Assembly (NCBI GenBank): GCA_029167225.1
Contig: JARFNK010000010.1
Location: 144,902 to 208,901 of the forward strand
From: Sphingobium arseniciresistens
GTDB lineage: Bacteria > Pseudomonadota > Alphaproteobacteria > Sphingomonadales > Sphingomonadaceae
Direction of reading: 5' to 3'
DNA length: 64,000 bases
Below are positions 9,101 to 18,709 of the stretch, in pieces. The first letter of the stretch is position 1, and each line of letters starts with the position of its first letter. The notes beneath the pieces were generated by a model. That model made no database searches, was not told the DNA's origin, and saw only the letters and a program-made list of their open reading frames with translations. Position numbers and translations under genes: made by a program.

Positions 9101-12100
9101 CCATCGAGGGCGGGCCGGGAATTGTGATCGGCGGCGGAATGCTGGCCGAAAACGGCACGCTGAGCGCGGGCGAGACCTCGTTGGTGGACCTCACTACCAC
9201 TGAGGCGATCACCGTGCGGATGGGTGACACGCTCCCCGCTGACTTCGGATTCACCAAGACTCGGGCTAATCCCGGCGAGCAGATCGGCGGCGCGCCCAAC
9301 TTCTCGGCCGCAAGTCCGGTCACCCTTGCCGCGGCGTGGCAACCGCCGCAGCCGGCGGTCAGCTCCTACACGATTTTCTTCACCGATGGCACCGCGGTGT
9401 CCGTCTTCTCCGGTGCCAGCAACACGCCGCCAACTATTGCAGCCGGCAAAACGATCCGCTCGATCGATGCGCCGGGCCTGTTTCCCAAGGACTATGTCCT
9501 GCCGGCGAATGCTTTCCCGAACGGCATCGCCATCCAGCCCTCGCAGGCGATCGCCAAGGCCGGCACCCCTGCGCCGGTCGATGCCACGATCGCCGCCGGC
9601 GCCAGGATTCCGGCCGGCACGCGTGTGGCCAGTCCGGTGCGAGTGCAGAAGCTCCAATATCTGGATACGTCGCTGTTTCAGCAGGGCTTCTCCAACTACG
9701 TGATCGATGGCCACCAGGGATTGGCCGTGCTGCCCGGCACGAAAATCGAAGGCGTATCGCCGGTCTATCGCCTCAAGGCCGATGGGTTCGACGTCGCCAC
9801 CGGCGCGAGGCCCGATGCGGGGCTCGAGCTGTGGACGCCGCCCGTTTACCAGGAGGATGCGGTCAACGACCGCTTCGTTCAGCGCACCGGCACCAATATC
9901 CAGCTCAATTCGAACGCCAGCACGCCATTTGGCAACACTGTCGGTAGCGGTGGCAGCGTCGTGATCGGCACGCAGGCTGAGGTGACGGTCGATCCCGGCA
10001 GCCGGATCGCGATCGGCACCACCGGCACGATTTTCGTCGATGGACGCCTCACCGCGTCCGGCGGGAACATCGACCTGATCCAGTCCAATGTCGCTTCGCT
10101 TGTCGGTGTGCCCGCCGATCCGTTGGTGGGGCAGCGCGCTATCACGGTGGGCGAGCATGCGGTGCTCGACGTGGCCGCTCGCGCGGTGACGGCGACGGGC
10201 CGCGATGGGCTGCGCTACGCATTGGTGCCCGATGGCGGCAGCATCACGATCGGCGCGCCGACCCTGCTTGCCAATCCCGGAAGCATTGCCCAAGCGGCCG
10301 AGGCGTTCATCGTGATCAAGCAAGGCGCTGTCCTTGATGCGAGCGGTGCCAGCGCCGTGATCGACCTGCCGCGGGACGGCGGGCTGGGCGATCGCTCGAC
10401 ACCGCTCACGCTCGCCAGCAATGGCGGCACGATCGCGCTGAACAGTTTTTATGGCCTCTATCTCGACGGCACGATGCGCGCGAACGCCGGTGGCGCTGGT
10501 GCTATGGGCGGTTCGCTCATTCTCGCTCTGGAAACGCCGCGCTACAGGACGAGCACCGCCCAGCCGCTAATTCCTGACGATGTCCGCTACATCCGTGAAC
10601 TGGTGATCGGCCAGGATTACGAAGCGAGCGGATCAGGCGGCCCGCTCCAGACCGGCACCGCGCGGATCAGCGTCGAGCAGATCGACGCGGGCGGCTTCGA
10701 CAATTTTACCGCCTATGCCGATGTGCTCCGCTTCGACGGGAACGTCGACCTGGCCGTGGGCAATGCCTTGTCGCTCTATTCCGGGATCAACGCCACCGAT
10801 GGCTCGGACATGGCGGTGCGGTTGGCCGCTGACTATGTGCTGCTGAGTGGCTCGGCCTATCAGTCGATCGAAGGAAATCCGATCTATCCCAAGGCCGGCG
10901 GTCCGATCGGCACCCCGTCGACACGCCCCACTAGCGCGACGCTGACCGTAGATGCCGATTTCCTCGATGTCGTGGGGCTGACGCTCTACGGCGTCAAGGG
11001 CAGCGTGCCTCTATCGAGCGGCAGCCGCGCCTTCGACTATGCGGGCTTCGACAAGGCGACGCTGAACAGCCGCGGTGACATCCGAATGCGCGGAAGCATA
11101 AGCGGCGCGCGGGAGATGGATCTCAACGCCGCGCAGATCTACCCCGAAGGCGGCGGTACGATCATGGCGAAGGATCTGGTGCGCATCGGCCGTATCGGCG
11201 ACCTGCTGCCGGCGATGCCCTATTCGGCGTTCGGCACCCTCGGCATCTACGCGACCGAGATTGAGCAGGGCGGCATCCTGCGCGCGCCGCTGGGCAGGAT
11301 CACGCTTGGAACCGACCTGGTGCTGCAGAACGGTGCCGCCTCGGCCCCGATCGCCGAAAAGGTCACATTGCTGCCGGGCAGCATCACGTCGGTCAGCGGC
11401 AATGGCCTGATGCTGCCCTATGGCGGCACGATCGACGGCATCACCTACATGCACGGCGCGGGGACCGTGACAGGATCGATCGACGTGCTTCCTGGTGTAA
11501 CGCTTGGCGGCAAGGCGTTCGAGGTTCAAGAGGGCGCACTGATCGATCTCTCGGGCGGCGGCGACCTGCTTGGCGCCGGCTTCACAAGCGGTCGTGGCGG
11601 TTCTGTGGACGTTCTCACGACTGCGCTCGCCAATGCCAATCCGGCCTATGCCCTCAGCGCTTCGGGCAACGAAGTCTATGCGATCGTGCCGGGGGTCCAG
11701 AACGGCTATGCGCCGCTTGACACCACCAATGGCGCGATCCCCGAGGTCGGTCGCCAGATCACCATTCCCGACGGCGTTCCGGGCCTCAAGGCCGGCACCT
11801 ATACGCTGATGCCGGCGCGCTATGCGATGCTGCCGGGCGCCTATCGCGTCGAGTTGGGCGCGCGCCAGACGAGTCTGGCCGGCGGCGCGATCGATGCCGG
11901 CGCAGGCACCTGGGTCGTCCAAGGTTATCAAGGTCTTTCAACCAACGGCTATCGCGATGCTCTGCCCACGCAGATGCTGATCTCGTCCGGCACGGCGGTG
12001 CGCACCCAATCCCAATACAATGAGATGCGTTACGACCAGTTCCTGGTCGCCGATGCCGCAAAGTTCGGAGCGCCGCAGCCGGTGCTGCCGCGCGATGCGC

Positions 12101-15100
12101 ACAACCTGTATCTGAGATATGCCCTGCAGCCGAGCGCTACCGAGGAGGCGCTACGCTTCGACGGCGAAGCCGACTTCACGCCGGGCCAGGGTGGCCAGGG
12201 TGGCAGTCTATTCGTCACCAGTGCCTTCACGGGCATGAAGCTGGAGATTCTTGCCGACGACGCAGCCGCGAACACCGGCTTCACGTCGCTGCGCGCGTCT
12301 GATCTCAACGGCATCGGCGCCCAGCGCATGGCGCTCGGCGGCAATTTCCAGTTATTCAGCGACACCAACCAGCTCAGCATGCGCAGCTTCGCCAACTCGG
12401 TGACAGTGCGCGAAGGCGCGGTGTTGGCGGCACCGGAGATACTGCTGCTCGCCACAAACGGCGGCGTCACGATTGAGGACGGCGCGACGGTCACCACGAT
12501 CGGCAAGGGGGCTGACACGCCCTATTCGGCCGGCGAGGGCTATGCCTATGCGGTCGATCTGGGTGTGAATGCGCTGATCCTCTCCAACGGTGTTCTCAAT
12601 CTCAATTCGCGCAGCGGCGCAGGCACGGGCGGCGGCGGCATCACCATTGGCGATGCCGACCTCCTCACCGAAGGCACGCTCGCCTTCGCTACCAACACCG
12701 GCGGAAAGCTGACGCTCGGCGACGGGGCACGCTACGGTGCGAAGTATCTCTCGTTGGTCGTGCCGACCATCAACATCGGCGAAGAATCGGCACTGGCGGA
12801 TGCCGTGGCGGCCGGCGTGCTGCCCGATGGACTGGTCTTCAACCAGAAGATCTTCGCGGACCTGCTGCGCGGCAATGTCGCCCCCGGCGTGCCCAAGGTG
12901 GAGACGCTGATACTGTCGGCGAGCGGATCGGTGAACTTCTTTGGCTCGGTCACGCTCGACACGATCGATCCGACCACCGGCAAGTCCAGCCTTGCTCAAT
13001 TGGTGCTCAACACGCCCGGCATCTATGGCCTGGGTGGTGCTGGCGACACCGCCACTCTCACCACCGGCGCGCTGTTCTGGAATGGCGTGAGCGACGGCAA
13101 GCGGCGCGATACCAATTCGGAACCCGGCAGCCTGCCGCCCGCGGCGGTGATCCCCGGCGGCGCGGGCACCGGCAGCGGCAAGCTCCACATCATCGCCGAC
13201 CGGATCGAGTTCGGCTATGAGCCCTTCGCCCTGGCGGACACGCAGCTCACCCTTGACCGGACCGTGCTGGGCTTTTCGGAGGTCGACCTCACCGCCGCTG
13301 ATCGGATCACCTCGAACAGCCACAACAGGCTCTCGGTCTATCAGTCGAAGGCGAGCGACGGCAGCTTCAGCGGCGGCAACCTCAACCTCGTCACGCCGCT
13401 GCTGACTGGCGAGGGCGCTTCGGTGACGCAGATCGCCGCTGGCGGCAATCTGCTGTTCACGTCGCCCCAGGGAACAACGCCCGCCGCCAATGACGTGCTT
13501 GGCGCGGAGATCAGCCTCAAGGGCAGCACCGTCACGATCGATGGCACCGTCTCGCTCCCGACCGGCAAGCTGTCGGTGGAGGCGGATGGCAACGTCCTCC
13601 TCACCGACCACGCACAGATCGACCTTTCGGGCCGCGCCGTCGAGATGTTCGACGTGACCAAATATAGCTGGGGTGGCGACCTGGTGCTCGCCAGCGCGAA
13701 CGGTGACATCCGCCAGGCGGCGGGCTCGAAGATCGACCTGTCGGCGGAGAACAACGCCGCCGGCACGCTTGCCGCTACCGCGACCGGCGCGGGTGCCGGC
13801 CTCGTCGACCTGGTCGGCACGATCCTGGGCTCAGCGAGCGGTGAGCATGACGCGGGCGGGACGATGGTACCTTGGCTGGGCGGCCAGATCGACATTCGCG
13901 CGCAGACGATTGCGGACTTCACTGGCCTCAACCAACGACTGAGCAACGGTGAGATGTTCGGTGCGCGCGGTTTCCAGATCAAGCAGGGCGACCTCGTCAT
14001 CGGCGACGAGCTGAAGGCCAACAGCATCAGCGTGTCGGTCGACGGCGGCAGCCTGACCGTCACCGGCAAGGTGGATGCGAGCGGCGCCGAGGTCGGCACG
14101 ATCCGGCTCGGCGCGCGCGACGGGCTGATTCTGGCGCCCACGGCGGTGCTTGACGCGCATGGCACCATGTTGCGCGTCGACAGCCGCGGCCAGCCGATCG
14201 ACTCGCCCAACCGCGCGATCGTCGAACTGACCGCCACCAGCGGACGCCTGACGCTCGCCCCGGGCGCCACGATCGACGTCCGCTCGGCGGACGGCATCGC
14301 GCGCGGCACGGTGACGCTCAACGCGCCTCGCCTCACCGAGACCGGCGGCGATATCGACATCGACGCATCCGGCACGGTGACGATCGACGGCGCGAAGAGC
14401 GTCGCGGTCAACGGCTTCTGGCGCTACACCGATGCGCCCGCCGGAACGCCGGGAGACGACGGCAAGCCGATCCAGACGGTCGACCAGACCTATCTCGACG
14501 CGATCCACGGCAAGAGCACGGCGTTCATGAACGCGGCGTTCGGCAATGACGACCTCCAGGGCCGTCTGGCCGGCCTCAGGGCCTATGGCGATGCCTATCA
14601 CCTGCGCCCCGGCGTCGAGATCGCGAGCGCCACGTCCGACGGCAATCTGGTAGTGACCGGCGATATCGACCTGTCGGGCTATCGCTACGGCCCCGGCATC
14701 GACCCGGCGGTGCGCGGCTCGGGCGAGCCGGGCGCGCTCCTCCTGCGCGCCGGTGGCGATCTCACCATCAAAGGCAGCATCAACGACGGCTTCGCGCCGC
14801 CGTCGCGCACGCCGGACGACAATGGCTGGGGCGTCACCGGTCTGCTCGCGGAGGATTTCACCACCACTATCCCCACCTTGCTTCAGGGTTCGGCTTTCGG
14901 CAACTCGACGACGCTGCCGTTCAGCTTTGGCCAGAGTTTTGGTTTCGACATCACCGCCCGCGATTTCTCCGTCCCGGTCGGTCTCGTCATCCCGTTTGAG
15001 TTCGTGGCCAGCGACTATTTTGAGTATACTGACGCCGACTATAATTACGTGCCGTGGCGAGCGACCGCACCGATCTGGGATGCGGACGGCAACCTGCTCT

Positions 15101-18100
15101 ATGCGGCCGGCGACATGGTAACCGACTTTCTTCAGCCTGACTTCCGTTTCGGCGCGGGGACAGTGCTGCCTGTGCCGCTTCCAGACGCTGCATTTCCCTA
15201 TATGCAGTTGCCGGTCGGTTCGATGACCATCCCGAAGGGGACACCGATCGACTTCGTCCTTCCTAACACGAACAAGATGGTCCTGGCGGCGAACGTCACC
15301 GTGGCGGCCGGAACGGTGATCCCTAGGGGCACCACGGTTCGCGGTATCCTCTCCACACGGCCGACATTGCCCGACGGCACCCAGGGCAAGATGTGGGCGG
15401 TGGCACCGATGCTGGAGCAGGGCACGCAGAGCTGGTCGATGCGGCTGGCGGGCGGCGCCGATCTCGCCGCTGCCGATACGCGCTCTCTGAATGCCGCCAG
15501 GACAGGAGACCTGATCCTCTCCGACCCCCATTTCACCGGACCGGCCAAGACGGCTGAGGCGCCCAGCGTTATCCGCACCGGCACCGGCGACCTGGAACTG
15601 CAGGCAGGCGGCGATTTCACGATGAGCTCGCTCTACGGCGTCTATACCGCCGGCACCCAGTCCGCGCCGATCCTTGCGGACGACGGGTCCAATCCCTACA
15701 ACCAGCCGCGCGGGCTGGAGCGGACGAACAGCGGGGCCGGCACCTCGGTGCTCGGCTCGGCCGGCGGCGCTTATGAATCGCTCGTGAGCGGTGGGGCTTC
15801 GCTCTATCAGGCCTGGTATCCCGAGCAGGGCGGCAATCTGCTGGTCGAGGCTCAGGGCGATCTCTCCAGCTACAACCTCAAGACCGAGACCGGCGACTGG
15901 CTGTGGCGCCAGGGCGGCGACCTCTCGGGTCTGCCGGCGGCGTGGTGGATAAATTTCGGCACCTATGTCCCCAGCATGAATCCGGACGGTGCATATAATC
16001 CCTTCGGCAGCATGAGGCTGGCCGCCTTCACCGGCTTCGGCGCGCTCGGTGGCGGCGACGTGGTGATCCGCGCGGGAGGCGACGCCGGCGTGATCACGCC
16101 GCTCAACGCCATGCGCAGCCACGGCGTTTCAGCGGCGGTGGGCGGCAGCGGCCGGATCACGGCGGGCGATCAGCTGGTGCAGACCGGCGGCGGCGATCTG
16201 AGCTTCACAGTCGGCGGCACGCTCAATCCGCTCGATGCCAACCTCAATCCGGGCAGTAACCTTGCCCAAAACACCTTCTGGGTGCGTGGCCAGATCTCCG
16301 ATCCGCAGCTTAACGGCGTGCTTGCTAATCTGCGCGGCATGGTGACGCTGGACGCGGGCGCGATCGGGCGTCTCGATCTCGGCTATGGCACCACTTCACC
16401 CCAGTTCAAGCCCGATCCACGTCCGATCGACCTCAACGAGGCGAACGGCGCCCGCCCGAATGGTGGGCCGCAGCTCGTGCTGGGCGACGCGGTGGCCTCG
16501 TTGACAGCGCGTGGCGACTTGGTGCTGTCGCATGCCGCCAATGCCGGTCGCGTCCCCGTGCCGAACAGCACGCCCTTTACTGCAACAGTGAACGGCGTCA
16601 CCACGGTCTCGACCGGCGGAGGCTATGCTTGGTTCTCGCTCTGGACCGATCATACCGCGGTGGAGATGTTCTCGGCAGGCGGCAATCTCCAGCCCTATGT
16701 CACCAACACCGGCGGGCTCGACAGCCGGTTCGATTTCCCCGGCACGCTGCAGGCAGTCGCGCCGGAGGGCAACATCTATTACGGCATGCACCGTGGCGAG
16801 TTCGCGACCACAACGGCGATGGTGCTCGCTCCGGTCCCGAACGGCCAGCTTGAGATATTGGCGGGCGGATCGATCTATGCGCTCGGCAGCTCGCTCGACA
16901 TGTCGGGCGCGGACCCCAGCGCGATCCCGACGCCGTTTCGTCCCGCCTTCATGGGCTATACGACCGCGAGCATCCCGAGCATCACCAATCTGAGCAGCGC
17001 TGGTGAAGGCGTCAGGACTGGCCTCGCCTTTTATGCCTTCGGCCCCAATAGCGTTTCCGGAAATCTCCATGCCGGCGACGATCAGCCGATCCGCTTCTAT
17101 GCTGTGGGCGGCGACCTGATGGCGGTGCGATCGGGCGAAGTGCTGGATTTCACCAACGGGGGCAGCGTCCTGTCGCCTAAGATGCTCGACCGCTGGTATA
17201 TCGGGGCAAAGCCGGTGTGGATGCTCGCCGGGCGCGACATCGTGTCCTCGGGCGCGCAGCCGCAGATCGTCATCAACGGCAAGCCGCTCTACGAAGGCGG
17301 GCGCTATGGCAGCCAGTCGACCAGCGCCCTGTTCTTCCATACGGACGCAGACGACGTGTCGGTGATCCGCGCCGGCCGCGACATCCTGCAACTTGGGCTT
17401 CAGGTGGCAGGACCGGGCACGCTGGACCTTTCGGCGGGGCGCAACTTCTATCAGGCCGACAAGGGGTCGATCACATCGATCGGTGCGCTGGTGGCCGGAG
17501 ATACGCGGCCGGGCGCGTCGATCGTCGCGGCGGCAGGCGTCGGCGCGACGGGGCCGGACTATGCGGCGATTGCGGCGCCCTATCTCGATCCGGCGAACCT
17601 CGCCGATCCCGAACGCCCGCTCGCCGACCAGGCCGGAAAGGTCGCTAAGACCTATCAGGCGGAGTTGGGCGACTGGCTGGACGAACGCTACGGTTTCACC
17701 GGTACCGATGCCGAGGCGCTGACATATTTCGCGGGACTTTCATCCGAGCAGCGGGCCATCTTTCTGCGGCAGGTCTATTATGCCGAGCTGAAAGCGGGCG
17801 GACGCGAATATAATAACCCCGACAGCCGCCGCTTCCAGAGCTATCTGCGCGGCCGCGACATGATCGCGACGCTGTTTCCCGAGAAGGATGCGCAGGGCAA
17901 CGCGATCGTCCGCCAGGGCGACATTACGATGTTCGGTGGCTCGGGTATCCGCACCCTGTTCGGCGGTGACATCCAGTTCCTGGCACCGGGCGGGCAGATC
18001 GTTCTTGGTGTCGAAGGCGCCGTGCCGCCGGCGACTGCGGGCGTGGCGACTCAAGGAGAGGGCGACATCGCCATTTATAGCAAGGGAAGCCTGTTGCTTG

Positions 18101-18621
18101 GTCTGTCACGCCTGATGACCACCTTCGGCGGTGGCATCCTGGGATGGTCGGCCGAGGGCGACATCAATGCCGGCCGTGGCGCGAGGACGACGATCCTGTT
18201 CACCCCGCCGCGGCGCACCTACGACAAATACGGCAATGTCCAGCTCGCGCCGCAGGTGCCATCCTCAGGTGCTGGCATCGCGACGCTCAACCCGATCCCG
18301 GAGGTCGCGCCTGGCGATATCGACCTGATCGCACCGCTGGGCACCATCGACGCGGGCGAGGCGGGCATCCGGGTCTCGGGCAACGTCAACCTCGCCGCAC
18401 TCCAGGTGCTGAACGCCGCCAACATCCAGGTGCAGGGCGAAGCGACCGGTATCCCTGTGGCGGTGAGCGTCAACACCGGCGCGCTGACCTCCGCGTCCTC
18501 GGTGTCGAGCGCGGTCGCCAACCAAGCGGCCCAACTCGCCGAACGGGCAAGGCCGCAGGTCCGCACCGAGGTGCCGGTCATCGTGCAGGTCCGCCTGCTG
18601 GGCTTCGGCGAGAATCCCTGA
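6199..18621 (+). CDS. Giant filamentous haemagglutinin (TpsA-type exoprotein)
   Basis: 4140 residues. The ATG at 6199 follows GGAG and begins a clean signal peptide (MNATRSKLLITVSAGALLLS, cut after GAALA), so earlier in-frame ATGs are not needed. Residues ~110-260 form the two-partner-secretion domain: residues 203-206 are NQNG, the position of the NPNG motif, within LILNQNGVLFSG. The body is a very long Gly/Asp/Ala-rich beta-helix of degenerate repeats. The last ~250 residues look like the DUF3739 haemagglutinin tail (GDINAGRGARTT, GTIDAGEAGIRVSGNVNLAA). No nuclease, deaminase or other toxin tip is visible, so an adhesin or biofilm role is more likely than contact-dependent inhibition. Export partner: the TpsB fragment at the left edge. 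Confidence 0.92.
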   Translation: MNATRSKLLITVSAGALLLSGAALAQDRSGAPLFGSRGGGSTSDPAAAAANAALEQATRQAQTNSATQRAIEAFRQAAQTRAAMQDAQVQARAAAKAAQSLVPNGLNPGGLQVAGEIAIDPSLWLGAKSPTQTTGTDGRTSVLVEQTQQKAILTWDSFNVGRDTDLAFRQDGTDWVVLNRVRDINPSRIEGTIKAPGTVLILNQNGVLFSGTSQVNVRNLVAAAATMSDDQFLNRGIYSQVTGANYAAAFANAGGAVRVEAGAQINTAAPTSVTAGGGYVMLLGKEVTNTGSITTPRGQTLLAAGDNFLVRAGVGTEANQYSTTRGNEVRSLLNADSSAGSVVNNGLIEATQGDITLTGRTVRQEGVALATTSVNQRGSIHLSASASDTKGSVTLGKDGLTIILPELDSKDTALDAQRDAIIAESSVQDSARQQANFGQFDTLAKLQDRRDQSRVEIVSGGNVLFEGGSQTSAQGGQVSVQANAGRITVADGARIDVSGVMGVALDMESNSIKVNVQGNELRDSPQNRDTAGLKSQDVWVDVRDLVLLPSGTGGYEGDRWYTPGGLLEVGGWLGNTAHSIGEWSAVGGTITLAAKEVVAEKGAVFDLSGGSLDYQGGYIRSTRVMGADGKLYDIAQAPAGMAMLGYGNVFVRKHERWGDALTQSWSDKLFSGRESARWEDGYSVGRDGGRLILSAPTVLFDADILAETITGGRQHIARPSGTVTDGYKLGQNQAALAGGLILGNYNALGLLGGFNSDVRIADGSLMVGLDDPVAPDQVNTAWFDGERLSSFGLGRIELNTSVKAVVDADLTMANGGQFSITAPNTDISAKVTAHGGDITLTNVYRTQSGSVAAGQGSIVLHDGAALDVSGKWTNAFQSPDDLSGLAFLDGGTVNIRSTQDVVLEEGSLIDVSSGAALLADGSLAGGRGGDVSLIADIRFNTTANNSSGSVVLDGTLKANGVLGGGTLTIEGGPGIVIGGGMLAENGTLSAGETSLVDLTTTEAITVRMGDTLPADFGFTKTRANPGEQIGGAPNFSAASPVTLAAAWQPPQPAVSSYTIFFTDGTAVSVFSGASNTPPTIAAGKTIRSIDAPGLFPKDYVLPANAFPNGIAIQPSQAIAKAGTPAPVDATIAAGARIPAGTRVASPVRVQKLQYLDTSLFQQGFSNYVIDGHQGLAVLPGTKIEGVSPVYRLKADGFDVATGARPDAGLELWTPPVYQEDAVNDRFVQRTGTNIQLNSNASTPFGNTVGSGGSVVIGTQAEVTVDPGSRIAIGTTGTIFVDGRLTASGGNIDLIQSNVASLVGVPADPLVGQRAITVGEHAVLDVAARAVTATGRDGLRYALVPDGGSITIGAPTLLANPGSIAQAAEAFIVIKQGAVLDASGASAVIDLPRDGGLGDRSTPLTLASNGGTIALNSFYGLYLDGTMRANAGGAGAMGGSLILALETPRYRTSTAQPLIPDDVRYIRELVIGQDYEASGSGGPLQTGTARISVEQIDAGGFDNFTAYADVLRFDGNVDLAVGNALSLYSGINATDGSDMAVRLAADYVLLSGSAYQSIEGNPIYPKAGGPIGTPSTRPTSATLTVDADFLDVVGLTLYGVKGSVPLSSGSRAFDYAGFDKATLNSRGDIRMRGSISGAREMDLNAAQIYPEGGGTIMAKDLVRIGRIGDLLPAMPYSAFGTLGIYATEIEQGGILRAPLGRITLGTDLVLQNGAASAPIAEKVTLLPGSITSVSGNGLMLPYGGTIDGITYMHGAGTVTGSIDVLPGVTLGGKAFEVQEGALIDLSGGGDLLGAGFTSGRGGSVDVLTTALANANPAYALSASGNEVYAIVPGVQNGYAPLDTTNGAIPEVGRQITIPDGVPGLKAGTYTLMPARYAMLPGAYRVELGARQTSLAGGAIDAGAGTWVVQGYQGLSTNGYRDALPTQMLISSGTAVRTQSQYNEMRYDQFLVADAAKFGAPQPVLPRDAHNLYLRYALQPSATEEALRFDGEADFTPGQGGQGGSLFVTSAFTGMKLEILADDAAANTGFTSLRASDLNGIGAQRMALGGNFQLFSDTNQLSMRSFANSVTVREGAVLAAPEILLLATNGGVTIEDGATVTTIGKGADTPYSAGEGYAYAVDLGVNALILSNGVLNLNSRSGAGTGGGGITIGDADLLTEGTLAFATNTGGKLTLGDGARYGAKYLSLVVPTINIGEESALADAVAAGVLPDGLVFNQKIFADLLRGNVAPGVPKVETLILSASGSVNFFGSVTLDTIDPTTGKSSLAQLVLNTPGIYGLGGAGDTATLTTGALFWNGVSDGKRRDTNSEPGSLPPAAVIPGGAGTGSGKLHIIADRIEFGYEPFALADTQLTLDRTVLGFSEVDLTAADRITSNSHNRLSVYQSKASDGSFSGGNLNLVTPLLTGEGASVTQIAAGGNLLFTSPQGTTPAANDVLGAEISLKGSTVTIDGTVSLPTGKLSVEADGNVLLTDHAQIDLSGRAVEMFDVTKYSWGGDLVLASANGDIRQAAGSKIDLSAENNAAGTLAATATGAGAGLVDLVGTILGSASGEHDAGGTMVPWLGGQIDIRAQTIADFTGLNQRLSNGEMFGARGFQIKQGDLVIGDELKANSISVSVDGGSLTVTGKVDASGAEVGTIRLGARDGLILAPTAVLDAHGTMLRVDSRGQPIDSPNRAIVELTATSGRLTLAPGATIDVRSADGIARGTVTLNAPRLTETGGDIDIDASGTVTIDGAKSVAVNGFWRYTDAPAGTPGDDGKPIQTVDQTYLDAIHGKSTAFMNAAFGNDDLQGRLAGLRAYGDAYHLRPGVEIASATSDGNLVVTGDIDLSGYRYGPGIDPAVRGSGEPGALLLRAGGDLTIKGSINDGFAPPSRTPDDNGWGVTGLLAEDFTTTIPTLLQGSAFGNSTTLPFSFGQSFGFDITARDFSVPVGLVIPFEFVASDYFEYTDADYNYVPWRATAPIWDADGNLLYAAGDMVTDFLQPDFRFGAGTVLPVPLPDAAFPYMQLPVGSMTIPKGTPIDFVLPNTNKMVLAANVTVAAGTVIPRGTTVRGILSTRPTLPDGTQGKMWAVAPMLEQGTQSWSMRLAGGADLAAADTRSLNAARTGDLILSDPHFTGPAKTAEAPSVIRTGTGDLELQAGGDFTMSSLYGVYTAGTQSAPILADDGSNPYNQPRGLERTNSGAGTSVLGSAGGAYESLVSGGASLYQAWYPEQGGNLLVEAQGDLSSYNLKTETGDWLWRQGGDLSGLPAAWWINFGTYVPSMNPDGAYNPFGSMRLAAFTGFGALGGGDVVIRAGGDAGVITPLNAMRSHGVSAAVGGSGRITAGDQLVQTGGGDLSFTVGGTLNPLDANLNPGSNLAQNTFWVRGQISDPQLNGVLANLRGMVTLDAGAIGRLDLGYGTTSPQFKPDPRPIDLNEANGARPNGGPQLVLGDAVASLTARGDLVLSHAANAGRVPVPNSTPFTATVNGVTTVSTGGGYAWFSLWTDHTAVEMFSAGGNLQPYVTNTGGLDSRFDFPGTLQAVAPEGNIYYGMHRGEFATTTAMVLAPVPNGQLEILAGGSIYALGSSLDMSGADPSAIPTPFRPAFMGYTTASIPSITNLSSAGEGVRTGLAFYAFGPNSVSGNLHAGDDQPIRFYAVGGDLMAVRSGEVLDFTNGGSVLSPKMLDRWYIGAKPVWMLAGRDIVSSGAQPQIVINGKPLYEGGRYGSQSTSALFFHTDADDVSVIRAGRDILQLGLQVAGPGTLDLSAGRNFYQADKGSITSIGALVAGDTRPGASIVAAAGVGATGPDYAAIAAPYLDPANLADPERPLADQAGKVAKTYQAELGDWLDERYGFTGTDAEALTYFAGLSSEQRAIFLRQVYYAELKAGGREYNNPDSRRFQSYLRGRDMIATLFPEKDAQGNAIVRQGDITMFGGSGIRTLFGGDIQFLAPGGQIVLGVEGAVPPATAGVATQGEGDIAIYSKGSLLLGLSRLMTTFGGGILGWSAEGDINAGRGARTTILFTPPRRTYDKYGNVQLAPQVPSSGAGIATLNPIPEVAPGDIDLIAPLGTIDAGEAGIRVSGNVNLAALQVLNAANIQVQGEATGIPVAVSVNTGALTSASSVSSAVANQAAQLAERARPQVRTEVPVIVQVRLLGFGENP

Positions 18622-18630
18622 CCAGACACG

Positions 18631-18683
18631 CGCCGCTGAAGAGCGGCGTGCCCACCGGGATGGCGCCTCCCACGCCATCCCGG
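18631..18683 (+). other. Two adjacent hairpins between haemagglutinin and sapC genes
   Basis: The 88-base gap holds two perfect inverted repeats: CGCCGCT/AGCGGCG (18631-18637 with 18642-18648, 4-base loop) and an 11-bp stem CCGGGATGGCG (18655-18665) with 18673-18683, 7-base loop. Neither is followed by a T-run. They may damp read-through or protect the 3-prime end of the long haemagglutinin transcript. Confidence 0.5.
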
Positions 18684-18709
18684 ACCATTCAATCGCAAGT
18701 GAGTAGTTT

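Noticed and set aside
6199-18621. Repeat-rich adhesin considered as a CRISPR-like or tandem-repeat array
   Set aside because: Repeats are degenerate at DNA level and clearly protein-coding; no regular spacers.
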